Assembly: GCF_014172405.1 (NCBI RefSeq)
Contig: NZ_WNXC01000006.1
Location: 288,420-352,419, forward strand
Source: Pedobacter gandavensis
GTDB taxonomy: Bacteria; Bacteroidota; Bacteroidia; Sphingobacteriales; Sphingobacteriaceae
Length of the DNA stretch: 64,000 bases
Reading direction: 5' to 3'
Every line of letters starts with the position of its first letter. Positions within the stretch are counted from its first letter, which is position 1. A program made the translations under genes and the position numbers. Positions 9,110 to 16,700 of the stretch are shown here, piece by piece. Below the pieces are notes generated by a model. The model saw only the letters and a program-made list of their open reading frames with translations, made no database searches and was not told the DNA's origin.

Positions 9110-9922
9110 TTAGTCTTTTTGTTTGGTATCAATAACTTTAATGGACGATTGGTGGTAAACTGTGGAATGTGAAGGCACCGTTTTGGTTAACCAAACATTA
9201 CCACCGATGATTGAATATTCACCGATAAGGGTTTCTCCACCTAAGATCGTTGCGCCAGAATAAATGATCACATGATCTTCAATTGTTGGGTGACGTTTAA
9301 TGTTCGCCATGTACTTCTCTACACTCAATGCACCCAAAGTTACCCCTTGGTATAATTTCACATGGTTACCAATCACGGTGGTTTCTCCGATTACAATACC
9401 TGTTCCGTGGTCAATATATAAGTATTCTCCGATTTTAGCACCAGGGTGAATGTCAATACCTGTTTGAGAATGTGCGAATTCGGTCAGGATTCTTGGGATC
9501 AATGGTACATCTGCCATCAATAAAGCATGTGCAATGCGATACATCGAAATCGCCATAAATCCTGGGTAACTCCGAATGATCTCAAACTCGCTTTTTGCTG
9601 CCGGGTCGCCTGTTAAAATAGCCGAAATATCGGTATTCATCTTGCGATACAACTCCGGCAATTCTTTAAAAAAGCTTTTAGAGATCAGTTCATTATTACA
9701 GTTTTTACAGGCTTTGGTTGCATTTAATAATGCAGTCAGTTCTAATTCTAAGGAAGCAAACTGATGCTGAATTTCTTGCAGTGTATATTTCGGAAATGTA
9801 GAGCGCTCCGGATACACCATATTCATCAGGTTGGTGGCCCAGGAGGCAATAACTTCATTTGAAGGCACTGCTTCTACATGGTTTTGTTTATTAAAAATAT
9901 GAAGATAAAATTCTTCGCTCAT
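9110..9922 (-). CDS. cysE: Serine O-acetyltransferase
   Basis: Makes O-acetylserine from serine and acetyl-CoA, the first step of cysteine synthesis. The N-terminal half is helical (about 1-145). The C-terminal half (about 150-265) is a left-handed beta-helix of hexapeptide repeats with the family motif DIHPGAKIGEYLYIDHGTG and the catalytic His region. Length 270 fits the EpsC/CysE family found in Bacteroidota. It is first in a cysE-cysM operon. The 173-base divergent region upstream shares promoters with the hypothetical/L,D-transpeptidase pair. I could not assign a clear promoter there. Confidence 0.94.
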   Translation of the reverse strand: MSEEFYLHIFNKQNHVEAVPSNEVIASWATNLMNMVYPERSTFPKYTLQEIQHQFASLELELTALLNATKACKNCNNELISKSFFKELPELYRKMNTDISAILTGDPAAKSEFEIIRSYPGFMAISMYRIAHALLMADVPLIPRILTEFAHSQTGIDIHPGAKIGEYLYIDHGTGIVIGETTVIGNHVKLYQGVTLGALSVEKYMANIKRHPTIEDHVIIYSGATILGGETLIGEYSIIGGNVWLTKTVPSHSTVYHQSSIKVIDTKQKD

Positions 9923-10095
9923 CTTAGATTTTATTACTGTTTTGTTTGAAATTGTAAAGGAATGAAAATTATTACAAATAAAAAGAGGAGATAACTGATT
10001 TTAAGCCATAACCTGTCCTTATGACTTTAGGGTTAACAATATTTAAAGCTATATTCGCGTACAAACTATTTACATTAAAGCTATTTCCCTGAAAT

Positions 10096-10479
10096 ATGTC
10101 CGAAGCATTTGAAATTTTATATTTCTTCAATACCCCTTTCAATTCTCTGGTCGAGATTAAACGACGCAATTTTGATTCAGAAAGTGATCCTTCCAAAGTG
10201 TTTTTCTGGATTCTCTACGAAAAAAAGACCCATAGAATCTACCCATTGCAATTTATTTCCATGAAGGATGAACCTTTAGGTCAAGAACGTGTTTTTAAAC
10301 AAGGAACTTTTTCTTTTAATGAAGTAGAAGGGACTTTACTAAACAGCAGTGATAAAGCAAAAATGGTCCTGACGAGGATGCCAAATACGACGATGACCCG
10401 ATTGTTGAAGATCAGGATAGAAGAGTTTTTGCTGACACTCGATAAACAAACAGAAAAACAATTAGAAAAACTACTGTAG
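10096..10479 (+). CDS. Hypothetical protein, 127 aa
   Basis: I do not recognise this family. The protein is soluble, without a signal peptide or membrane segment, and ends in a charged helical tail. The start ATG is preceded by an AT-rich leader, and the stop TAG is one base from the ATG of the L,D-transpeptidase gene. That implies co-transcription and probable translational coupling. Codon use looks like its neighbours. An antisense ORF across the 5' end looks like a shadow. A link to cell-wall cross-linking is inferred from position only. Confidence 0.8.
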   Translation: MSEAFEILYFFNTPFNSLVEIKRRNFDSESDPSKVFFWILYEKKTHRIYPLQFISMKDEPLGQERVFKQGTFSFNEVEGTLLNSSDKAKMVLTRMPNTTMTRLLKIRIEEFLLTLDKQTEKQLEKLL

Positions 10480-10480
10480 T

Positions 10481-12079
10481 ATGAGAAAATGGCTCTTGAT
10501 ATGCTTCCTTCTTCCTGTTGTATTTATAGCTTGTAACCGGAATAAAATAGTTAAAATAGAGAGAGACATTAGTATTACACCTGTTAACTCTGTCACCAGG
10601 TTGGCTGTAGACAGCCTGCAAATGGAGCAGTATATTCAAACGCAAAAACTGACAGATAGTGCTGCGCAATATTTAAGAAACTTTTACAACAGCAGGAACT
10701 TTCAGTATGCCTGGGTTGGTGAAAAAGGCTTAACGGAGCAGGCGCGTGTATTTTATCAGTTGAATAAAGATTATGTAGATAATTTCCGTGATAGCTCCTT
10801 GTTAGATGTTGCGCTGGACAAGAAAATGGAGCTTCTGATGAAAGAAGATACGACTTTCAAAAAATCAGATAGCACGCTCAGTAATCTGGAACTGAAGTTA
10901 ACAAGTCATTTCTTCAACTATGTGAGCACTGCTTATGAGGGGAAAGTTAACCCTGAGGTGATTCAATGGCATATTCCTAGGAAAAAAATCAGCGCGGTGG
11001 TCTTATTGGACTCATTAATGGCCCATAAGAACCCAAATCCAGAGAATTGGGAGCCTGTAAATCAGCAATACCGGCTGTTAAAAAAAGAACTTGAACGCTA
11101 TTATAGCTTACAGAAATCGGGAAAATGGGCTCCTATTCCAATTACTGCGAAGAAAAAACACCAATTGGGTGATACCGGAGTCACGGTGAGCCTTGTGAAA
11201 AAACGTTTACAGGCATTGGGAGACAGTCTGATCCTTGACACCCTACCTGAATTTGACCAAGCCTTGAAAACGGCAGTCAAGAGTACACAACAGCAATATG
11301 GCTTTAATCCTACCGGAACAATTGATGCTTCCTTGCTGAAGGCCTTAAACGTTCCGATCCAAAAACGCATTGAGCAGTTACTGATTAATCTGGAGCGGAT
11401 GCGCTGGATGCCGATCATGCCTGTTAAATCCATTCTAGCCAATATTCCAGAATACCAACTTCACGTCTTTGAAGACCATAAGCAGGTATTCAGCATGGGT
11501 ATTGTGGTCGGTAAAGCAGCCAACAAAACCGTAATCTTCAGTAATAAGCTTAGAAATATTGTCTTTAGTCCTTATTGGAACGTCCCGGCAAGTATCGTGC
11601 GCAAAGAAATCCTGCCCGCGATGAGTCGAAACCGCAATTATCTGGCGAGTACGAATATGGAGCAAATCGGAACCAGTAATGGCCTTCCGGTGATCCGTCA
11701 AAAGCCTGGCGACAACAATTCATTGGGTCGGGTGAAGTTCCTTTTCCCTAATAGTTACGACATCTATTTCCATGACACTCCTGCAAAATCACTGTTTTCA
11801 GAGGAGAAAAGAGCTTTTAGTCATGGTTGCATCCGGTTGGAACAGCCCGTTAAATTAGCAGATTATTTATTGGCTGATCAACCAAGCTGGACGCCTGAAA
11901 GGATTGCGAAAGCCATGAAAAGCAACAAGGAAATTTGGGTGACTTTAAAAACTCCGGTTCCTGTGTTCATTACTTATTTCACTGCCTGGGTAGATCAAGA
12001 TGGCCGATTGAACTTTAGAGATGACATCTATGGTCATGATCAGACCATGGCGGAACAGTTATTCCTCGCTGCCAAATAA
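10481..12079 (+). CDS. L,D-transpeptidase lipoprotein, YcbB/LdtD-like
   Basis: Forms 3-3 cross-links in peptidoglycan or attaches proteins to it, in the periplasm. A lipoprotein signal ends at Cys18 (FIAC). The layout follows YcbB: an N-terminal scaffold (about 30-200), a peptidoglycan-binding segment (about 225-290, around QQYGFNPTGTID), and a YkuD catalytic domain (about 315-500) with the SHGCIRLE motif and nucleophile Cys450. Length 532 suits a YcbB-type enzyme. It is coupled to the upstream 127-residue gene (one-base gap) and followed by a hairpin at 12142-12166 that can end transcription from both sides. Confidence 0.93.
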   Translation: MRKWLLICFLLPVVFIACNRNKIVKIERDISITPVNSVTRLAVDSLQMEQYIQTQKLTDSAAQYLRNFYNSRNFQYAWVGEKGLTEQARVFYQLNKDYVDNFRDSSLLDVALDKKMELLMKEDTTFKKSDSTLSNLELKLTSHFFNYVSTAYEGKVNPEVIQWHIPRKKISAVVLLDSLMAHKNPNPENWEPVNQQYRLLKKELERYYSLQKSGKWAPIPITAKKKHQLGDTGVTVSLVKKRLQALGDSLILDTLPEFDQALKTAVKSTQQQYGFNPTGTIDASLLKALNVPIQKRIEQLLINLERMRWMPIMPVKSILANIPEYQLHVFEDHKQVFSMGIVVGKAANKTVIFSNKLRNIVFSPYWNVPASIVRKEILPAMSRNRNYLASTNMEQIGTSNGLPVIRQKPGDNNSLGRVKFLFPNSYDIYFHDTPAKSLFSEEKRAFSHGCIRLEQPVKLADYLLADQPSWTPERIAKAMKSNKEIWVTLKTPVPVFITYFTAWVDQDGRLNFRDDIYGHDQTMAEQLFLAAK

Positions 12080-12141
12080 TTCCTTAGGTTAACACTATTG
12101 TTTTTTACAACCTTATGAATCAAAAAAACAGGGGCAAAAAA

Positions 12142-12166
12142 AAAACTGCCCTTGAGGGGCAGTTTT
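12142..12166. terminator. Bidirectional intrinsic terminator between ldt and cspA
   Basis: The arms AAAACTGCCC and GGGCAGTTTT form a 10-bp perfect stem with a 5-base loop. On the minus strand the stem runs into ten T residues (complement of 12136-12145), a textbook intrinsic terminator for cspA. On the plus strand the stem is followed by only four T residues, so it probably also stops the L,D-transpeptidase transcript, less efficiently. Confidence 0.88.
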
Positions 12167-12187
12167 CACAATTTATATTGAGGAAAT

Positions 12188-12379
12188 TTAAATCACCTTA
12201 ACATTTACTGCATTAAGACCTTTACGACCTTCTTCAACATCATAAGAAACTTTATCGTTCTCACGGATGTCGGCTAATAAGCCAGTTGAATGAACAAAGA
12301 TTTCACTTTCGCCCGAGTTTGGAACGATGAATCCGAAACCTTTAGTTTCATTAAAAAATTTTACTACTCCTTCTTGCAT
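12188..12379 (-). CDS. Cold-shock domain protein
   Basis: Small RNA/DNA-binding chaperone of the CspA family, 63 residues. RNP1 (KGFGFI) and RNP2 (IFVHST) motifs are both visible. The start chosen is ATG at 12379 (MQEGVVKFF), because every CspA begins this way; an upstream in-frame ATG would add 17 unrelated hydrophobic residues. A promoter -7 element (TACATTTG) ends 26 bases upstream, and a strong terminator follows, so the gene is monocistronic. Confidence 0.95.
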   Translation of the reverse strand: MQEGVVKFFNETKGFGFIVPNSGESEIFVHSTGLLADIRENDKVSYDVEEGRKGLNAVNVKVI

Positions 12380-12405
12380 TGTATTTTTTATTATAATTAA
12401 TAGGA

Positions 12406-12413
12406 CAAATGTA
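12406..12413 (-). promoter_or_regulatory. Promoter -7 element of the cold-shock gene
   Basis: TACATTTG on the minus strand matches the Bacteroidota TAnnTTTG consensus exactly and lies 26 bases before the ATG at 12379. I see no good TTTG -33 element at the usual spacing. Confidence 0.6.
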
Positions 12414-12458
12414 GGTATAAATAATTGCAATTCAGTTATTTCATGGAATATAATTTTA

Positions 12459-14990
12459 TTAATACCTGAATTTCATCGTGATATAGGGGTAATAACCCTC
12501 TTTGGAATGTGCCAATTGTGCCTGGATCACGGTTAAAACTGCCGGAGCATAATATAGTCCCCCTCCATAGCTATAATGCCATGTTTCTGACTGATCATCC
12601 TTGGTCCACACCCTCCCAGTATCAAAGAAGGCCGTTATTCCAAATTGTCCGGGTAAAATGTATCCGCCAACATTGGCTAGTTTTGTGCGAAGTTCCAGGT
12701 TATTATACAAACTATGTTGCCCGCCAAAGCGGAAAGAGCGGAAGCCCAATAAATTTCCTTGTCCGCCGATATAATTTGACTGATAAAATGCCTGATTTCC
12801 AAAAGTAAGCCCTCCGCCGGTCCGATTCGCCAGCACAAATCGCTTAGAATTCCCTATCCTTTGGTAAAAAGTATAGCTGGCCAGCACCTGTACCGACGAT
12901 TCCGCAGCCCGATTTAGCCCCGCATAAAACCGCAGCTTGGCGTCTAAGTAACTTCCAGAAGAAGGCAACACTTCATTGTTTCTGGTATTTCGATTAAAAC
13001 CAACCTTCAATCCGGTATACCATTTATCCTGATCAATCGTAGCACTATCTGGAGAATGCAACATTGATGTCTGGCTGATGAACCGATCGTTATTATCATC
13101 CTTACTAAAATGATAGTATTGAAAGGTTGGTCCAACAGTCCAGGTATTTTGATGACTACGCCACCTTAGCGCAGGGTCAAAATCATACAAACCAAACCTG
13201 GCCCTATAGTATAGTATATAGTCGCCAACCTTAGCATAAGGTGTTTCATTACCTAGACCAAAGAAATTCTGTGAATTCTCTGGTGCAAATGCACTTGCCT
13301 GCAAAACGATATCTGCCTTTCCCAAGGCCTGAAACCATTCGCTGGAATAGTTGAAGCTAAAAGCATTGGTTTTAAAAGAATGTAGAAAAGAAAAAGAATG
13401 AATGTTTCCGAATGGCAGTTTCCGGAAGCCTGGGCTCATTATTTTGTAGGATAAACCCATAGAAAGGCCATCATCGGCATTAAAACCTGCATTGAGCAAG
13501 GTCATATTCCTCGAATATAAATCTGTAGGCACGTAATGCGTATTACTGGTGTCATTATCCAGGTGTTTAATCAAGCGGGAAGCTGCTCCAGAATAAGTAA
13601 TGTCTTTTTCCATTCCATAAAACGGCACCTTACGTTTTGCCTCCAACACCTCATAATGTTTATCCCCTTCCCCATTGACCATGCGCAGGCGTATATTGGA
13701 GTTTTTATTTTGGAGTATCACCCGGTCATTCCCATCTCTCACATACAAGCGAATCTCTTTGGTTACTGAAGGATCGTAATTGCGGTTAAAAATCTGCTCC
13801 CCTACCTGACCATACTTATCTAGTTTTTTTAGACTGACGTTTAAACCGGAATTGCCATGATCCCTGATCTCAAGCAATTCATTCTTATTACTTCCCTGGA
13901 CGTCAACAATCCGATTCATAAACCGATAATAGGTTTTCATCGTTTCCGGCAGGGCTTTCCTTCGTTCTTTCAGTTGTGCCAGCAATTGATCATGACGAAG
14001 GGAATAGCTTGGTTCTGGCAAACGCTTTAAGGCATGTTCAAAAACCTCATCCGTCATGGCGTCAGAAAATTCCTGAACAATACGATCCCATTCTTCTTCC
14101 CCTATCGTACCAAGGATCCGGCCATATAGACTCCTACCTTCCCAAAAAAACCAATTGATATTTTTCACGTTACGCTCATAACCTTGGATCATGGGCAGCA
14201 ACCAGGAAACCTGGGCAAAGCGGGGGATCAAACCTTCAGAAAGATAATACACCATGTCACGATCTCGGGGAACCACAACATAACGAATGCCAAGAGCCGT
14301 TTTTTCAGGAATCCAGCGCCATTGATCCTCATGTCGATCCCAATCTCCCAACAGATAATCTAAGGCTTTAGCTTTTAGCAACAGTGGCGCATCCACGGAA
14401 TTTTCATTGTTGTCATTTAGCTTTCTCAACATTTTTTCCGTGTTGTCTGTGTCTCCTTCAGGCTCTCTTTCTTCCAGTAAACAAAGACTATTTTCGAAAA
14501 CCGGGGCAAACTCCCCAAGTGCAGTGTCTGGAACCACCCAACCAATCATCGGATTGCTGTGTGGAATTCCTGCGGCATAGGCAAAGACAGGAACCACCAA
14601 GGCAGAAAAAGGGTGTTGAGCAGACATATTATCTTTTACGATATCTTTAGCAAATGTTGCTTGTAACTCCAGGGGCAATAGGACTTCGGGGTATTTTTCT
14701 ACAGATCGCAACACCCATTCTTTTCCTTGTTTATCTACCATGCGTAAGGAATGGGTTTGATTGCCTCCGCCTCTTTTAATTGGCGTCAGTCCACCTTTAA
14801 TCTGTGATAAGCGAATCAGGGGTACCCTGGTTGAATCGGCATATTCTTTCCGGTAATTCTCTCCAAACAGAAAGCGGTGAAATTTCCCTACCTGATCATA
14901 TTTCGGATAAATGCTCACTTTTATGGAATCCTGAGCATGGCTACAAAACCCCGTAAATAGCAACATAGAAAAAAGTAAACGTTTCCCCAT
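12459..14990 (-). CDS. BamA/TamA-like outer-membrane barrel with an N-terminal kinase-like domain
   Basis: 843 residues. A signal peptide covers 1-19. The C-terminal ~400 residues are a BamA/Omp85-type barrel, with GFRSFRFGG resembling the conserved loop-6 motif and an aromatic C-terminal residue (Tyr843). The N-terminal part lacks recognisable POTRA domains. Instead it shows a Gly-rich stretch (GGGNQT, 74-79) before a hydrophobic-Arg strand, then GDWDRHEDQW (215-224) and PRDRD (241-245). These resemble the catalytic and metal-binding loops of CotH/Fam20/HipA-type atypical kinases. As I recall, a similar segment occurs in longer Bacteroidota metallophosphatase-BamA fusions. The barrel call is firm; kinase activity is inference. 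Confidence 0.85.
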   Translation of the reverse strand: MGKRLLFSMLLFTGFCSHAQDSIKVSIYPKYDQVGKFHRFLFGENYRKEYADSTRVPLIRLSQIKGGLTPIKRGGGNQTHSLRMVDKQGKEWVLRSVEKYPEVLLPLELQATFAKDIVKDNMSAQHPFSALVVPVFAYAAGIPHSNPMIGWVVPDTALGEFAPVFENSLCLLEEREPEGDTDNTEKMLRKLNDNNENSVDAPLLLKAKALDYLLGDWDRHEDQWRWIPEKTALGIRYVVVPRDRDMVYYLSEGLIPRFAQVSWLLPMIQGYERNVKNINWFFWEGRSLYGRILGTIGEEEWDRIVQEFSDAMTDEVFEHALKRLPEPSYSLRHDQLLAQLKERRKALPETMKTYYRFMNRIVDVQGSNKNELLEIRDHGNSGLNVSLKKLDKYGQVGEQIFNRNYDPSVTKEIRLYVRDGNDRVILQNKNSNIRLRMVNGEGDKHYEVLEAKRKVPFYGMEKDITYSGAASRLIKHLDNDTSNTHYVPTDLYSRNMTLLNAGFNADDGLSMGLSYKIMSPGFRKLPFGNIHSFSFLHSFKTNAFSFNYSSEWFQALGKADIVLQASAFAPENSQNFFGLGNETPYAKVGDYILYYRARFGLYDFDPALRWRSHQNTWTVGPTFQYYHFSKDDNNDRFISQTSMLHSPDSATIDQDKWYTGLKVGFNRNTRNNEVLPSSGSYLDAKLRFYAGLNRAAESSVQVLASYTFYQRIGNSKRFVLANRTGGGLTFGNQAFYQSNYIGGQGNLLGFRSFRFGGQHSLYNNLELRTKLANVGGYILPGQFGITAFFDTGRVWTKDDQSETWHYSYGGGLYYAPAVLTVIQAQLAHSKEGYYPYITMKFRY

Positions 14991-15222
14991 TTCCCCTTTA
15001 AATAATACTACATTTTTTTAAAATGTCTTGAAATCCAAATTGCAATCATCCATTTCATCATCTATATTTCCTCCCTTTTTATAATCGTTATTAACGATAA
15101 ATAAAGGTATCCTTTAAAATACCTACCGACTCTTGATCTGTGTTAAGAAATAAAACAATAATGAACAAAAAAAATAAAGCGGCGTTCATTGAATCTACCG
15201 ATATTTAATATAATAGAAAACC

Positions 15223-15240
15223 ACAATTTGTACAAATTGT
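15223..15240. promoter_or_regulatory. 18-bp perfect palindrome upstream of the DUF218 gene
   Basis: ACAATTTGTACAAATTGT is a perfect palindrome, 27 bases before the ATG at 15268. It is a candidate operator for a dimeric regulator controlling the DUF218 gene. It also contains TTTG, so it may overlap the -33 promoter region. Confidence 0.5.
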
Positions 15241-15267
15241 TTTGCGCTACACCTTAAGTATTTGGAC

Positions 15268-15951
15268 ATGGAACAACGACAATCACAAACAGACATTATG
15301 CTTTATCCTCCCTGTCCGGTTATGGACGAGAAGCTGGTTAATGTTTTAACTGATTTATGTTTTAAGCAGGAAGAAATGACCGCATCAGATTTATTATTTA
15401 TTTTTGGATCCAATGTGAAACACGCTGAAATTGCGGGGTTGATTACTCAGATGATCGACAAAAAAATGGTGGATCAGGTCATCATTACTGGTGGGATTGC
15501 AAATTTCGGAAACTCCTTTCATCAGAACATACCGGAATCCGAGGCCATCCATGCTTACCTTCCAGAAAAGTATAGAAACCATCGAAGTATCTTATTAGAG
15601 ACCTGTTCCAGGAATATGGTCGAGAACATTATAGAAGCGCAAAAACTTCATAACTTCAGCCATGTAAAAACCATTATCTTCATTTCCCATGCCTATGCCA
15701 GTAAAAGAGCGGCCTTGTCCTTAGCCGGTTTCTTCCCAGATAAGAAAATCTATTGTCTTCCTTTTTCACTGCCATCCGATCGCGTAGAATATCCGATAAA
15801 CCGGGAACATTGGTTTAAAACCAAATACGGGCAAAGCCTGATCCTTGGAGAGTACCTCAGACTTCTCACCTATGGCAATAGAGGAGATTTTCCACTTGCA
15901 GAACTGCAGCCGCAGTTAGATCTTGTAGAAAGCTTACTCTTAAACAAATAG
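15268..15951 (+). CDS. YdcF/SanA-like protein, DUF218 domain
   Basis: Cytoplasmic single-domain member of the DUF218 family (YdcF, SanA). The Rossmann-like core is visible: LLFIFGSN at the first strand, VIITGG at the second, then ESEA, SRNMVENI and ISHAYASKRA. YdcF of E. coli binds S-adenosylmethionine; the reaction in this family is unknown. Start ATG 15268 is preferred over the TTG two codons upstream. No signal peptide or membrane segment is visible, unlike SanA. It appears to be transcribed alone behind an 18-bp palindrome. Confidence 0.88.
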   Translation: MEQRQSQTDIMLYPPCPVMDEKLVNVLTDLCFKQEEMTASDLLFIFGSNVKHAEIAGLITQMIDKKMVDQVIITGGIANFGNSFHQNIPESEAIHAYLPEKYRNHRSILLETCSRNMVENIIEAQKLHNFSHVKTIIFISHAYASKRAALSLAGFFPDKKIYCLPFSLPSDRVEYPINREHWFKTKYGQSLILGEYLRLLTYGNRGDFPLAELQPQLDLVESLLLNK

Positions 15952-16002
15952 CGGAAGGCCCATCCCGAAACGCCAGTCCTGGCCATTCTCATCTATTACA
16001 AT

Positions 16003-16035
16003 TTCTTCAACTGATTTTCAAAATCAGGAGAAGAA
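16003..16035. promoter_or_regulatory. Extended palindrome upstream of the DinB-like gene
   Basis: The core CTGATTTT-C-AAAATCAG (16011-16027) is flanked by outer arms TTCTTC (16003) and GAAGAA (16030). With a one-base centre it suits a protein operator better than an RNA terminator. It sits about 65 bases before the chosen start of the DinB-like gene. Confidence 0.4.
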
Positions 16036-16100
16036 TTGAATTCTTATTTGAGCAATTGAGGAAATCTTTGCACCTTCGTGGACACAAAAACCTGAGAATT

Positions 16101-16601
16101 ATGTACCGTAGTATTGAAGATTTCCTGACTGAGCGCAAAGAAGAAGAGTCAAATACCGTCAAACTATTTTCCAACCTCACCGAGGAAACTAAATCGGTGA
16201 AAATTCATGAAAACGTACGTTCCCTGGAGCGCCTGGCATGGCACATCACCCAGACCCTCACAGAGATGGGTAAAAATGCCGGCTTGTTTGAAACTGATCT
16301 TTTACATGAGCTTCCAATCCCTGCTACACTTCCAGAATTGATTGAAACGTACCTTAATTACAACACCTTATTGATGCGTACGGTGCGGTTAAAATGGACA
16401 GATTCCAACCTGGATGACCAGGTAAATATGTACGGTGAACAATGGAAAAAGGGCAAAGTCCTTTCTATTTTAATCGCGCATGAAAGCCATCATAGAAGTC
16501 AGATGACTGTGATCATGAGAATGCTTGGCTTGACAGTACCCGGCATATATGGCCCTTCGAAAGAAGAATGGGAAAGCATGGGAATGCCAGCTTTAGATTA
16601 A
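16101..16601 (+). CDS. DinB-like (DUF1572/DUF664-type) four-helix protein
   Basis: A four-helix-bundle protein of the DinB/YfiT superfamily, whose members bind a divalent metal through three His residues and are often thiol-dependent transferases. Visible candidates are the His in LERLAWHI and the His cluster in IAHESHHRSQ. Start ATG 16101 (MYRSIEDFL) is chosen over a TTG at 16056, which would add 15 basic residues. The substrate is unknown. Transcribed alone. Confidence 0.88.
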   Translation: MYRSIEDFLTERKEEESNTVKLFSNLTEETKSVKIHENVRSLERLAWHITQTLTEMGKNAGLFETDLLHELPIPATLPELIETYLNYNTLLMRTVRLKWTDSNLDDQVNMYGEQWKKGKVLSILIAHESHHRSQMTVIMRMLGLTVPGIYGPSKEEWESMGMPALD

Positions 16602-16700
16602 TCCTATATCATCAAAAATAAAAGAAGACCTATGTGCTTCAAATTTTGCAGCTTTTATCCCAAACGGTAAAAGCTGCAAAATGAACCAATCCTTTCTGAG

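Noticed and set aside
12188..12430. 80-residue version of the cold-shock protein
   Set aside because: The extra 17 N-terminal residues are not part of the family, and the promoter -7 element lies inside that extension.
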